DNA from: Amylibacter sp. IMCC11727
Lineage (GTDB): Bacteria > Pseudomonadota > Alphaproteobacteria > Rhodobacterales > Rhodobacteraceae
Direction: 5' to 3'
Assembly (NCBI RefSeq): GCF_029854195.1
Contig: NZ_CP122960.1
Location: 2,362,001 to 2,426,000, forward strand
Length of the DNA stretch: 64,000 nucleotides
Every line of letters starts with the position of its first letter. The stretch's first letter is position 1. The notes under the pieces were generated by a model, which saw nothing but the letters and a program-made list of their open reading frames with translations, ran no database searches and had not been told where the DNA came from. The position numbers and the translations under genes were made by a program. Below, in pieces: positions 16,743 through 26,142 of the stretch.

Positions 16743-17913
16743 CCATTTCAGTCGGGAGCCCCAACAGCCTCCGTTTTTCTCGGTCACTCAGGAAATCCGC
16801 CTGCGCCACCCGTCGCCACTGCGCTTCGCGTTCAATTGCCAATGCTGGAATGCCATCCAAATCCGCAGTTAACGTCAGTTGCTCGTCAAAATGATCAGGC
16901 AACCAACCCGTTAACGCCGCCGCCAGTTTTTCCACCAGCGGCAAAACTGTTAGGCGGTAGAACGCGCGGTTTGCCTCGGCGTAATTGGCGTAGGTCGCAT
17001 CCCCTGGCAGCCCCAACAACATGGGTGGCACACCAAAAGCCAGCGCCACTTCGCGCGCCGCACTTTCCTTGGTTTTCTGGAACTCCATATCAGATGGGCT
17101 AAACCCCATCGGTTTCCAATCCAAACCACCTTCCAACAACATGGGCCGCCCCGCATTGCGTGCCCCTTGGTGGTTGGCTTCGATTTCGTCCACCAATCGG
17201 TTGTACTGATCCGATTGCAGCGTCCCTTGCCCATCGACCCCCTTGTACACAATCGCACCAGATGGCCGCGCAGCATTATCCAACAACGCCTTAGACCACC
17301 GACAGGCTGCGTTATGCACATCCAGCGATGTGGCTGCGGCCTGAATGGGTGACAATCCATAGTGATCGTCTTGCGGGTGGAAAGATCGCACATGACAAAT
17401 TGGCGCCAAATCCCCTTGCATGTCGAACCGCACCTTGCGCGCGCCCACACTGTATTCATAGGCAATCGGCCAACCATCCGTACCGGGAACCACTTTCATC
17501 CGATCCGACCGCAGCACATACAATTCCTCTGGCCCACCAACAGATCGCACTCCGGCTGCTTCCAAATAACCATCCCCGGACAACAGAAACTGCCCAAAAA
17601 AGCTCTCCATCAAATCCGCACGGCTTTGCAGGGGATTGGGTTGCGCCAACAACGCCAACATCGGATGCGTATCGTATCGCTTTTCCGCATTTTGCAGCAC
17701 AAGCGGAACCGCCGCTGCCGCCTCGGCAATCATCTTCACACATCGAAATCCAACAGGGTTGGCCAAAAACCCACTGCGCGTCAGGGACGAAACGTCCCGC
17801 GCAGACCAAGCAGGACGCCCTGCACCATGAAAGGCGATCACAGGCCCTGTGGCCGATGCTTTTTCTTCAGGCACATCCTTTTGGGATGCCCCACGCAAAA
17901 ATTGCAGAACCAT
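16735..17913 (-). CDS. GTA portal protein, HK97 family (g3)
   Basis: A 392-residue HK97-type portal. Family pattern: NPVGFRCVKMIAEAAAAVPL, HPMLALLAQPNPLQSRADLM, GDGYLEAAGVRSVGGPEELY and late FGVPPMLLGLPGDATYANYA with EANRAFYRLTVLP. The portal ring takes DNA in with the terminase. AAGGAG stands 9 bases before the ATG at 17913; the open frame continues to 17994 but lacks a better site. Confidence 0.94.
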   Translation of the reverse strand: MVLQFLRGASQKDVPEEKASATGPVIAFHGAGRPAWSARDVSSLTRSGFLANPVGFRCVKMIAEAAAAVPLVLQNAEKRYDTHPMLALLAQPNPLQSRADLMESFFGQFLLSGDGYLEAAGVRSVGGPEELYVLRSDRMKVVPGTDGWPIAYEYSVGARKVRFDMQGDLAPICHVRSFHPQDDHYGLSPIQAAATSLDVHNAACRWSKALLDNAARPSGAIVYKGVDGQGTLQSDQYNRLVDEIEANHQGARNAGRPMLLEGGLDWKPMGFSPSDMEFQKTKESAAREVALAFGVPPMLLGLPGDATYANYAEANRAFYRLTVLPLVEKLAAALTGWLPDHFDEQLTLTADLDGIPALAIEREAQWRRVAQADFLSDREKRRLLGLPTEMDE

Positions 17914-17990
17914 CTGGTCTCGCTCCTTAATATTTCGATGTTCGGATTGCAGAGTTCTGGGCCACTTCAGCCCTAAAACCTGCCGTAAAA

Positions 17991-19346
17991 TCAAAGCCGC
18001 TTAATCCGCGGCATGGTAAATGATGCGGCAGGATCAATCATCAAATCGGTCAGCGCCCAGACCAGTGCATCAACGCGGTCAGGCGATCCTTTGCCCGCAA
18101 AACCCGTTAAGGTCATCTCGGCCATCTGATCTTCAAGCGTTCGCAACCCCTTGGCATGACACACCCGCCCTTGCTCATAAAGCGCCGCAACAGGCTCTGC
18201 GCGCACGGTTTTCCCACGGGTCGCATGGACGGCGCGATACGCCAGCATTGGTGCTTGTTGGCGCAATACGGCCTCAACCATGTCGCCCCCTTGGTTCACC
18301 TCCGCAACGACACGATCCGCCTGCCACGTTTTCGCAGTATCGGCCACAACCTTGGCCCAAGCCGCTGGGCTCGCCCCGCGCACACTTTCATCGGCCAAAA
18401 CCCACGCTTTCCAATGTTCGGGCCCACCACCGTGTGTCTGCACGCCCGCTACAATGATCCCACAGGCATCTGCGGTGGATTTTCCCGATGCGGGCGGATC
18501 AACCGCTACAATGATGCGATCCATTTCTGGCACATCCGCTTTTTGCAACCCGTCAAGAACATGTGCAGGCCACAAAGCCCCTTCCACATCCTCGATCATC
18601 TTGCCGTCCAGCTCTTGTTTTCCCAAACGCGAGCCCCCGTAATCAAGATACACTTTCTTCAGAAAACTCGGGGCCAAATTGGCGCGGTTTGCCTCGGTCG
18701 GAGCATGTGTCGCCACCGTATCATCCGCTTCCAAAATCTCTTTTAAAATACCGATATTGCGCGGTGTTGTGGTCACAAGGGCCCGTGGATCTTCCCCCAA
18801 ACGCAATGCAAACTGCATCATGTCCCACGTATCGCGCGCCTTTTTCCATTTCCCCAATTCATCCGCCCAAACGCAATCGAACTGCGGCCCTCGCAAATGC
18901 TCTGGGCTGCTGGCCGACATGGCCCAAGCTTCCGCGCCATTTGGCCAAACCAACGCGCGGCGTGCCGCATGCCACTCTGGCACTCTGTCAGGTGGGCTGT
19001 TGGCAATGATCCCACTATCCCCAAACACCATCACTTCGCGCACCTGATCCAGCGTTTCCCCGATCAACGCCACACGCTTATGTTGTCCTGCATCTGCGGG
19101 CCCAGCGCCTTCCACCTTAGATCGCACCCACTCTGCACCCGCACGGGTCTTACCAGCCCCCCGCCCCCCAAGGATTACCCAAGTGGACCAATCGCCTGCC
19201 GGTTCCAACTGATGGGGCAACGCCCAAAATTCAAACAGATATGGCAACGCCTGTAACGTCTCATCACTCAGGCTTTTCAGAAACGCATCAACCTCCTCTT
19301 CGCTCGCGGAACCGAGCAATTCGATCAAGGACTTCACGTCTTGCAT
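17991..19346 (-). CDS. GTA large terminase (g2)
   Basis: A 451-residue terminase ATPase/nuclease of the Terminase_6 type that packages host DNA by headful. Walker A: GGRGAGKTRAGAEW near residue 60; Walker B: FDCVWADELGKWKKARD; nuclease acidic residues in IIVAVDPPASGKSTADACG and VAEVNQGGDMVEAVL. The frame is open to 19418 with candidate ATGs at 19364 and 19346; neither has a strong Shine-Dalgarno site. Both overlap the end of g1, consistent with coupled translation. Start uncertain, product certain. Confidence 0.94.
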   Translation of the reverse strand: MQDVKSLIELLGSASEEEVDAFLKSLSDETLQALPYLFEFWALPHQLEPAGDWSTWVILGGRGAGKTRAGAEWVRSKVEGAGPADAGQHKRVALIGETLDQVREVMVFGDSGIIANSPPDRVPEWHAARRALVWPNGAEAWAMSASSPEHLRGPQFDCVWADELGKWKKARDTWDMMQFALRLGEDPRALVTTTPRNIGILKEILEADDTVATHAPTEANRANLAPSFLKKVYLDYGGSRLGKQELDGKMIEDVEGALWPAHVLDGLQKADVPEMDRIIVAVDPPASGKSTADACGIIVAGVQTHGGGPEHWKAWVLADESVRGASPAAWAKVVADTAKTWQADRVVAEVNQGGDMVEAVLRQQAPMLAYRAVHATRGKTVRAEPVAALYEQGRVCHAKGLRTLEDQMAEMTLTGFAGKGSPDRVDALVWALTDLMIDPAASFTMPRIKRL

Positions 19347-19614
19347 TGTCGAGGTCGACGGCATTCCCTTGGGCAATGCCGCGTATTGAGTCGCTGTATT
19401 GGTCAACTTGATCCTCAAGGGATGATAATTTCAAAAGGGCCGCACCATATTCACGAACAAGCCGCAAAACATGTGCCGTCGAAACAGGAGAGTCCCGATA
19501 AGTTCGCGTCGAAAGCTCTCTCAGAATTGCATTGCGCAGCTTTGACACATCAGTCCGCGCAGCACGAACTAAGGATGGCAGTGCTTTCGCGTCTGCATGA
19601 TCAGAGTTTTTCAT
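19288..19614 (-). CDS. GTA small terminase (g1)
   Basis: A 108-residue protein at the head of the cluster. It is mostly helical (SLVRAARTDVSKLRNAILRE, HVLRLVREYGAALLKLSSLE) with no N-terminal helix-turn-helix. RcGTA g1 was shown to be the small terminase with lost specific DNA binding, which fits random packaging; the same is inferred here from position and form. Its end overlaps the start of g2. No strong Shine-Dalgarno site is seen before 19614 (TTGGAA at 12-17 bases). Confidence 0.82.
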   Translation of the reverse strand: MKNSDHADAKALPSLVRAARTDVSKLRNAILRELSTRTYRDSPVSTAHVLRLVREYGAALLKLSSLEDQVDQYSDSIRGIAQGNAVDLDNARREVLDRIARFRERRGG

Positions 19615-19953
19615 ATGTATATGGTTCCAAGCGGAATCTTATCCGCAACAGAGGAAACAAAAACGACCCGCGGTTAGTTTGTCCAAAGCAGCGCGCCAAA
19701 ACCAAAACGCCCCACACATGCCATGTTGGGATGCAATAGGGTGCAAAGCCGCTCTCGCTGGCGCCATGACCACAAATGTTTAAGATTAAGGCGTGGTGCA
19801 AAGGGTCGATACCCAATTACTCCATCATGTCAAAATAGGTACCCGCATCCGTTCGCAATGTCAACGAAATGCGCGTTGCTCACGCAACACCCCACACGCA
19901 ACAGGTCAATCAAGCGTTTGTTTTAAAACAATTTTTCGCCGAACGCTCTGGCG
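19615..19953 (-). promoter_or_regulatory. 339-base non-coding region before the GTA operon
   Basis: No gene is seen here. A dyad ACATG-C-CATGT inside CCCACACATGCCATGTTGGG (19711-19730) lies about 100 bases before g1 and is a candidate operator for the GTA activator. TTGTTTTAAAACAA (19918-19931) is a perfect 14-base palindrome just after the mltG stop. GTTGC-TCAC-GCAAC (19875-19888) is a small hairpin. The GTA promoter should be in this stretch; I cannot fix its -10/-35. Confidence 0.5.
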
Positions 19954-21123
19954 TCATCCACCACTGTTCTGTTGTTGCTTACGGCGATTTTCTGCTTCGA
20001 TCTTGCGCCATTTCGCAACATTTGCATTGTGTTCCACCAAGGTTTCCGCAAACGCGTGTCCCCCTGTGCCATCCGCCACAAAGAACAGATTATTCGATGT
20101 ATTCGGATTCAGCGTTGCACGGATCGCGGGGCGACCTGGATTCCCAATCGGCCCGGGCGGCAAACCATCAATGATATATGTATTGTATGGCGTCTTCTTG
20201 GCCAGCTCACTACGTCGCAAACCACGGTTCAAGAACCCTGTGCCGTTGGTCAGACCATATTCAACGGTCGAATCCATCTGCAACTTCATACCCTTGTTCA
20301 AACGGTTCACAAACACCGCCGATACTTCTTGGCGCTCTTCGGCCACACCAGTTTCTTTTTCGATGATCGACGCCAAAGTCAACGCCGCTTCAGGTGTATC
20401 GAACGGCAAATCAGCCGCACGGTTTTCCCATTCCTCCGCTAAAATCCGTTTTTGCGCGTTAAACATCTGGTCCAGCACTTCGCTCACCAATGTTCCACGC
20501 CGCACATCGTATGTATCTGGGGCCAGCATCCCTTCTGGGGGCACGTTTTCCACTGTACCGCCCAAGAAATCGCTCTTGTTCAGCATCTCCACAATCTGCC
20601 AAGACGTAACACCTTCTGCAGCGGTCACTCTGTAATTGATCGGCGTTTTTGCTTTAACCAGCGCTGCATAATTCTCAGGCAGCTCTTCACCAGCCCCAAA
20701 CACAGCCAGCCGCTCATACCCATCATCTTTGCGCTCATCCAAAACCAAACGCGCGGATTTGATCCCGATCTGATAGGTGGCACGGTACTGATACACACTC
20801 GCGGTACTTTTGGTGACGATATTCAAAATATCCGCCATCGACGCGCCTGCAGGAATTTCATAATTCCCAAACTTCAGCTTCTCCGCCTGCCCATTGTAAT
20901 TGGCCGCAACGCGCATGATCAAACCATGTTTAATCGCGCCCTCGCTTTCCAATTCGCGGGACAAACGAGACATCGACCCACCACGCGGAACCTCAACAAA
21001 GATAGAATTTTCCAAAGGTCCCGGATTGCTAAACTCGGCCTTCGCCCAATAAAACAAACCACCCGCCGCGATCAAAAGAACGATCAACAGATTGACAAAA
21101 TTCGCCGCAATATGCCGTGCCAT
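19954..21123 (-). CDS. mltG: endolytic murein transglycosylase MltG
   Basis: Cleaves nascent glycan strands at the inner membrane and so sets glycan length. 389 residues: one N-terminal membrane anchor (FVNLLIVLLIAAGGLFYWA), a LysM-like YceG domain and the catalytic part with the active Glu in LTLASIIEKETGVAEER, followed by LNKGMKLQMDSTVEYGLTNG and the end NPNTSNNLFFVADGTGGH. It lies between fabF and the GTA operon, the order I know from other Rhodobacterales. Confidence 0.95.
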   Translation of the reverse strand: MARHIAANFVNLLIVLLIAAGGLFYWAKAEFSNPGPLENSIFVEVPRGGSMSRLSRELESEGAIKHGLIMRVAANYNGQAEKLKFGNYEIPAGASMADILNIVTKSTASVYQYRATYQIGIKSARLVLDERKDDGYERLAVFGAGEELPENYAALVKAKTPINYRVTAAEGVTSWQIVEMLNKSDFLGGTVENVPPEGMLAPDTYDVRRGTLVSEVLDQMFNAQKRILAEEWENRAADLPFDTPEAALTLASIIEKETGVAEERQEVSAVFVNRLNKGMKLQMDSTVEYGLTNGTGFLNRGLRRSELAKKTPYNTYIIDGLPPGPIGNPGRPAIRATLNPNTSNNLFFVADGTGGHAFAETLVEHNANVAKWRKIEAENRRKQQQNSGG

Positions 21124-21170
21124 TTACGCGCTTTCCGCTATTTTTAACTGCTCAAGGGTGTGGGTATGCG

Positions 21171-22430
21171 TCAGGACGCACGCCCCATCACCAACGAAGC
21201 GTTCGTACCACCAAAGCCAAATGAATTCGACAAGGCGACGTTAATTTCCCGCTCGCGGGCGGAATTCGGCGCAAGGTCCAGATCCGTTTCAACAGCAGGG
21301 TTGTCCAAATTGATCGTTGGCGGTGCAATTTGATCCCGCAGGGCCAAAATACAGAAAATCGCCTCAACAGAACCCGCAGCGCCCAGCAAATGCCCAATGG
21401 ACGACTTTGTTGATGACATCGTCGCCGATTTCACCTTATCCCCCAGCATCCGCTCTACTGCGCCCAGCTCGATTGTATCGGCCATTGTGGATGTGCCATG
21501 CGCGTTGATGTAATCCACCGCACCTGGTTCCAACCCCGCATTGCGCAGCGCCGCTTGCATCGCGCGGAACCCGCCATCGCCATCTTCTGATGGCGCGGTG
21601 ATGTGATACGCATCGCCCGACATGCCATAGCCAAGCACTTCGGCGTAAATCTTTGCACCGCGCGCCTTGGCGTGTTCGTACTCTTCCAAAACAACGATGC
21701 CAGCACCTTCACCCATAACGAACCCATCGCGGTCTTCGTCGTAAGGGCGGCTCGCCGCCTTTGGATCATCACTGCGTTTTGTGCTCAATGCTTTACATGC
21801 GTTAAACCCGGCCATGCCGATTTCACAAATCGCACCTTCCGCGCCACCTGCAACCATCACATCCGCATCGCCCAAACCGATAATACGGCTTGCATCACCA
21901 ATGGCATGCGCACCCGTGGAACAAGCGGTAACAACCGAATGGTTTGGCCCTTTAAATCCGTATTTGATGGAGACCTGACCAGACACCAGATTAATCAGAG
22001 CTCCAGGGATAAAGAACGGAGAAACCCGACGTGGCCCCTTTTCCTTCAGCGTAATCGCGGTTTTCGCAATGCTGTCCAATCCGCCAATACCAGACCCGAT
22101 CAATACACCCGTGCGGTGAAAATCATCATCCGTTTCAGGCTTCCAGCCACTGTCTTCAACCGCCTGTGTCGCCGCTGCAATGCCGTACAGAATGAAATCA
22201 TCCACTTTGCGTTGTTCTTTGGGCTCCATCCAATCATCAGGATTAAACGTGCCATCCGTTCCGTCGCCGCGTGGGATCTCGCAGGCATAGTTTGTGGCCA
22301 AATGGTCCGCGTCAAACCGTGTAATCGGTCCAGCCGCACTTTCGCCCGCCAACAAACGCTTCCACGTTTCTTCAACCCCGCAAGCAAGCGGTGAAACCAT
22401 TCCTAAACCTGTGACAACAACCCGACGCAT
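21171..22430 (-). CDS. fabF: beta-ketoacyl-ACP synthase II
   Basis: Condenses malonyl-ACP with acyl-ACP in fatty acid elongation. 419 residues with full thiolase-fold marks: VVVTGLGMVSPLACGVEETW start, catalytic Cys in VTACSTGAHAIGDA, the two His in YINAHGTSTMADTIE and KSSIGHLLGAAGS, and the FGFGGTNASLV end. It is downstream of acpP in the same direction with a terminator-like hairpin between them. Confidence 0.96.
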   Translation of the reverse strand: MRRVVVTGLGMVSPLACGVEETWKRLLAGESAAGPITRFDADHLATNYACEIPRGDGTDGTFNPDDWMEPKEQRKVDDFILYGIAAATQAVEDSGWKPETDDDFHRTGVLIGSGIGGLDSIAKTAITLKEKGPRRVSPFFIPGALINLVSGQVSIKYGFKGPNHSVVTACSTGAHAIGDASRIIGLGDADVMVAGGAEGAICEIGMAGFNACKALSTKRSDDPKAASRPYDEDRDGFVMGEGAGIVVLEEYEHAKARGAKIYAEVLGYGMSGDAYHITAPSEDGDGGFRAMQAALRNAGLEPGAVDYINAHGTSTMADTIELGAVERMLGDKVKSATMSSTKSSIGHLLGAAGSVEAIFCILALRDQIAPPTINLDNPAVETDLDLAPNSAREREINVALSNSFGFGGTNASLVMGRAS

Positions 22431-22521
22431 GACAGCCCCCGTATTCCTTGTAATTTGCTTATCGCCTACCTACAGGCTGCGCTCACGCGGGGCAAGAGTG
22501 CGAACACCATGTCCCAACGCA

Positions 22522-22551
22522 AAACGCGGCCCCTTTTCAGGAACCGCGTTT
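22522..22551 (-). terminator. terminator-like hairpin between acpP and fabF
   Basis: On the minus strand AAACGCGG (22551-22544) pairs with CCGCGTTT (22529-22522) around a 14-base loop, continuing in T. It follows acpP by 24 bases. It may raise acpP mRNA over fabF, since ACP is needed in excess. Confidence 0.7.
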
Positions 22552-22575
22552 CAGAATTTCAAACCCGTTAAGGTC

Positions 22576-22809
22576 TTAGGAAGCTTCAGTGATGAACTTC
22601 ACCGCGTCGCCAAAGGACTGGATAGTCTCTGCAGCGTCGTCTGGGATTTCAATGCCGAACTCTTCTTCGAACGCCATAACCAGCTCAACTGTGTCCAGGC
22701 TGTCTGCGCCCAGATCGTCGATGAAGGATGCACCTTCTACAACTTTTTCTTCGTCAACACTCAGGTGCTCAACAACGATTTTCTTTACACGATCTGCTAC
22801 GTCGCTCAT
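22576..22809 (-). CDS. acpP: acyl carrier protein
   Basis: A 77-residue acidic ACP. The phosphopantetheine attachment Ser37 lies in DLGADSLDTVELVMAFEEEF, unchanged from the family consensus. It carries growing acyl chains for FabF next door. Start ATG at 22809 gives the exact family length. Confidence 0.98.
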   Translation of the reverse strand: MSDVADRVKKIVVEHLSVDEEKVVEGASFIDDLGADSLDTVELVMAFEEEFGIEIPDDAAETIQSFGDAVKFITEAS

Positions 22810-23066
22810 GTTTCAAGTCCTCATAATTCGCGAAAGCTAGGCTTTGCGCTTTGGCCCAAAGGGCACTTCAAAAGAAGGGGTTTGGATTACATCCGACAGC
22901 CCCATCGGTTAACTCTGCCGCGCTATACCATAAGTTATCCCTAACGCAAATGTTTTCCATCGCATTGTTTGACGCATGCGAATTCAAGCCAGCATTAGAA
23001 TTTTATCCATTGCTGCACACACTTAAACATGGCTAAAGCACCCAACTCCAATCAAAAAGGTGCGAT

Positions 23067-24503
23067 ATGGCTTACGAAAATCTTCAACTTTTCATCGACG
23101 GCAAATGGACAGACGGAACTTCGGGAATCACCGAAGACGTGATTAACCCCGCAACAGAAGAGGTTTTGGGCCAACTTCCCCACGCTTCACAGGCTGATCT
23201 CGACGCAGCCCTCGCCGCTGCGGACAAAGGGTTCAAGGTTTGGCGCGCAACCTCCCCGTTGGCTCGTCAGGCCATTTTGAACAAAGCCGCCGATTTGATG
23301 GAAGAGCGTAAAGCCGACATTGCAAAGAACATCGCGCTCGATATGGGCAAACCTGTTGGCGAAGCATCACTTGAAATGGATTTCGTCATCGGCTGTCTGC
23401 GCTGGGACGCAGAACAAGGCAAACGCGCCTATGGTCGCCTGATCCCTGCACGTATGCCTGGTCAGCGCCAAATGATGGTAAAAGAACCAGTAGGCCCTGT
23501 CGCCGCATTCGTGGCATGGAACTTCCCTGCATCCAACGTAATGCGCAAACTCGGCAATGGTCTTGCAGCTGGGTGTTCCATTATCATGAAGGCCTCCGAA
23601 GAAACACCATCCGCCGCAATCGCGATGGCCCGCTGTTTCCAAGACGCAGGTCTTCCAGATGGGGTCCTGAACCTCGTATGGGGTAAACCCGCCGAAGTAT
23701 CTTCCTATCTGCTCGATAGCCCAATCATCAAAAAGCTGTCCTTTACGGGCTCCACACCGGTTGGCATGCTCTTGCAGGCCCAAGCCGCCAAACGCATGAT
23801 CCGTTGCACAATGGAACTTGGCGGCCACGCCCCAGTGATGATCTTCAAAGATGCCGATATCGAAGCCGCAGCAAAACTCTGCGCGGCGACAAAATTCCGC
23901 AACGCGGGTCAGGTTTGCATCTCCCCAACACGTTTTTACGTCGAAGACGCGGCCTATGACGAATTCGCCGAACGTATGGCGGGCCACGCCAAAGACGTTG
24001 TTGTTGGCCAAGGCATACAAGACGGCACACAAATGGGCCCCCTGATCGGTGCTCGCCGTTTGGACGTGATGCAAGACCTCGTGGATGACGCAATCTCTCA
24101 CGGTGCAGAACTGCTCGCGGGTGGGTCACGCCTCGGCAACGAAGGGTTCTTTTACAAACCAACGGTTCTGAAGGGCGTCCCAGAAGAAGCCAAAATCATG
24201 AACGACGAGCCCTTTGGTCCTGTCGCACCAGTTTCTTCTTTCTCCGACAAAGAAGACCTGATCGAACGCGCCAACAAACTGGAATTGGGTCTCGCCTCTT
24301 ACGCCTTCACCAAAGACGGCGCCTTGGCCCAAGAACTCGGCGATCGTGTGAACGCGGGCATGTTCGGCGTAAACCACTTCGGCATCTCCACACCAGAAAC
24401 ACCTTTTGGCGGCGTAAACCACTCTGGTTATGGCACAGAAGGCGGCGAAGAAGGCTTACAGGCCTACCAACGCACCAAATTCATCTCAGAAATCGGCGTA
24501 TAA
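23067..24503 (+). CDS. NAD(P)-dependent aldehyde dehydrogenase (succinate-semialdehyde dehydrogenase group)
   Basis: A 478-residue ALDH. Catalytic Glu lies in MELGGHAPVMIF and the nucleophile Cys in RNAGQVCISPTRFYV; the cofactor site is AAFVAWNFPASNVMRK with LSFTGSTPVGMLL; the C-terminal EPFGPVAPVSSF is conserved. Overall layout resembles the GabD-type clade, although the substrate cannot be proved from sequence. It stands alone on the plus strand, divergent from acpP, and ends in a strong hairpin. Confidence 0.88.
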   Translation: MAYENLQLFIDGKWTDGTSGITEDVINPATEEVLGQLPHASQADLDAALAAADKGFKVWRATSPLARQAILNKAADLMEERKADIAKNIALDMGKPVGEASLEMDFVIGCLRWDAEQGKRAYGRLIPARMPGQRQMMVKEPVGPVAAFVAWNFPASNVMRKLGNGLAAGCSIIMKASEETPSAAIAMARCFQDAGLPDGVLNLVWGKPAEVSSYLLDSPIIKKLSFTGSTPVGMLLQAQAAKRMIRCTMELGGHAPVMIFKDADIEAAAKLCAATKFRNAGQVCISPTRFYVEDAAYDEFAERMAGHAKDVVVGQGIQDGTQMGPLIGARRLDVMQDLVDDAISHGAELLAGGSRLGNEGFFYKPTVLKGVPEEAKIMNDEPFGPVAPVSSFSDKEDLIERANKLELGLASYAFTKDGALAQELGDRVNAGMFGVNHFGISTPETPFGGVNHSGYGTEGGEEGLQAYQRTKFISEIGV

Positions 24504-24512
24504 GCCCGATAT

Positions 24513-24538
24513 CCCCACCGCGATCAGTCGCGGTGGGG
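24513..24538 (+). terminator. hairpin terminator after the aldehyde dehydrogenase
   Basis: CCCCACCGCGA (24513-24523) pairs perfectly with TCGCGGTGGGG (24528-24538) around TCAG, ten bases after the stop. No T-run follows, so termination may be partial, and the following PhyH gene may share the transcript. Confidence 0.65.
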
Positions 24539-24616
24539 AAACTCCTGTCGCATTTGCGTTAGAATCACGCGCCACCCCGCGCTTACCTGTGATCATGCAA
24601 CGCTAGGGAGACTTCT

Positions 24617-25492
24617 ATGCTGGACGGTTTGAACCTCGAAAACGGCCACCTAACCCAATCGCAAAAAGATGCCTATTGGGATGACGGTTATCTGTTCCCG
24701 ATCAAAGTCGCAGACACAGCCCAAGCCGCCCAATGGCGCAGAGACCTTCAAACCATCGAAGCGAACTGGCTCGATAACGGTCTCCCCCTCCCTCTTAACA
24801 CCTACAAACGCGTCAATGCCCAAGTGGTTATGCCTCTCGCCTGTGAAATCGGCCTGCACGACCCGATCCTAGACGCCGTCGAAGGCATCCTTGGCCCAAA
24901 TGTCATGCTCTATTCTGTGGAATTTCTCACCAAAGAAGCCCACACAAAACACGTTGTCACAATGCACCAAGACCTCGCCTATTGGGGCATGGGTGACATG
25001 GACAACATCCTCACAGCATGGCTCGCACTCTCTCCCGCCACCACGGCTTCAGGCTGCATGGATTTCGTCAAAGGCAGTCACAAAAACGAAATCCTGAAAC
25101 ACGAGGACAGTTTTGATGAACTAAACCTTCTCTCCCGCGGCCAAGAAATCGCCGTCGATGTGGCCGAGGAAGACAAAGTCGCCGTCGAACTCCCGCCCGG
25201 TTTCATGAGCCTGCATCACGGCCTGACAATCCACGGCTCCGGCCCCAATGTATCGGATGACCGCCGCATCGGCGTCGCCATCCGATACATCTCGTCAAAA
25301 ATGCGCAAAGCAGGCGGCGTCAAAGACTATGCTATCCCTGCACGTGGCTCTTATGGCAAAGACAGCTTTCAAACATACGACCAACCCAAAGCCCTATTTG
25401 ATGCCGACAGCATGAAACTCTACGATGAAATCCGCACCGAACAGGCCAAAGTCATGATGGCAGGCGCAGACAAAAGCAGCGCGATTTACTAG
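24617..25492 (+). CDS. phytanoyl-CoA dioxygenase-family Fe(II)/2-oxoglutarate enzyme
   Basis: A 291-residue PhyH-family protein. The iron ligands are visible: the HxD pair in VTMHQDLAYWGMGD and the distal His in MSLHHGLTIHGSGPNVSDDR, with the 2-oxoglutarate-binding Arg a few residues on (RRIGVAIRYI). GCMDFVKGSHK is the usual family turn. AGGGAG stands 7 bases before the ATG. Members hydroxylate varied small molecules; the substrate here is unknown. It follows the ALDH by 113 bases. Confidence 0.85.
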   Translation: MLDGLNLENGHLTQSQKDAYWDDGYLFPIKVADTAQAAQWRRDLQTIEANWLDNGLPLPLNTYKRVNAQVVMPLACEIGLHDPILDAVEGILGPNVMLYSVEFLTKEAHTKHVVTMHQDLAYWGMGDMDNILTAWLALSPATTASGCMDFVKGSHKNEILKHEDSFDELNLLSRGQEIAVDVAEEDKVAVELPPGFMSLHHGLTIHGSGPNVSDDRRIGVAIRYISSKMRKAGGVKDYAIPARGSYGKDSFQTYDQPKALFDADSMKLYDEIRTEQAKVMMAGADKSSAIY

Positions 25493-25495
25493 GCC

Positions 25496-26131
25496 CTAAG
25501 CCAATCCCAGTACCAAAAGAACTTGGGCAGACCAATAGGTCGCCCAAACCCAAAACGGCGCCAACCGCGCCGCCCAAGTACCTGTTTTCAAAACAAACAT
25601 CTCTAGCCCCAGCACCAAATCTGACGCCACAAACAACAACGCCCCAATGGTAACGAGCGGCATCTGCAGAGCAAACCCCAGCCCCGCAATCCCCATCCCA
25701 ACAATCATTGGCACATAACCCATAACCGCAAATCGCAACGGCCCTGCGCCGCGAAACAACATGGGGGCCACCACTATCGCAACCCCCAGCAAAACCACAT
25801 TCACCAGCACAAACGGCATCTGCCCGATCACCGCAGGCTCCACCAAAGGATGCCTCAAAAACAACGCGATATAGGCCACATGCCCCAGCGCAAATGCCCC
25901 AACACCTGCTAAAAACGGTGTGTCGCCGTCCAATGACAAAAAGAAATCACCCGCCAAACACAGGCACAGCGCCAGCAACAAAAGTCCCGCGCCACCCTGC
26001 ATCGCCACAAACACCACCAGCGGCGCAATCGCCGCCACCTTGGTGACTGTCTTCCAAACAGACGGCCCACGAAAACAGAACCCGCAAAAATAAACGGCCG
26101 CCGCACACAGTGCAACGGCCGTCAAAATCAT
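25496..26131 (-). CDS. YhhN-family membrane protein (lysoplasmalogenase-like)
   Basis: About 211 residues with eight likely membrane segments. Family marks are the acidic pair in LCLAGDFFLSLDGDTPFLAG and the late ASDLVLGLEMF, both conserved in YhhN/TMEM86, where some members hydrolyse the vinyl ether bond of lysoplasmalogens. The ATG at 26131 is preferred to a GTG at 26137. It follows the NuoE-F fusion by a few bases on the same strand and may be its cotranscript. Confidence 0.82.
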   Translation of the reverse strand: MILTAVALCAAAVYFCGFCFRGPSVWKTVTKVAAIAPLVVFVAMQGGAGLLLLALCLCLAGDFFLSLDGDTPFLAGVGAFALGHVAYIALFLRHPLVEPAVIGQMPFVLVNVVLLGVAIVVAPMLFRGAGPLRFAVMGYVPMIVGMGIAGLGFALQMPLVTIGALLFVASDLVLGLEMFVLKTGTWAARLAPFWVWATYWSAQVLLVLGLA

Positions 26132-26142
26132 GGTCACGACGA

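Noticed and set aside
5604..19614. Prophage
   Set aside because: No integrase, repressor, replication or lysis gene, no attachment sites; the gene order and sizes are those of the Rhodobacterales gene transfer agent.
19601..19926. Short frames in the region before GTA g1
   Set aside because: No ribosome site, odd composition (many Cys, His, Pro), and no family; treated as non-coding.
22810..23066. tRNA gene in the acpP / aldehyde dehydrogenase gap
   Set aside because: I looked for GGTTCRA-type T-loops and a closing acceptor stem here and in the other gaps and found none that fit.
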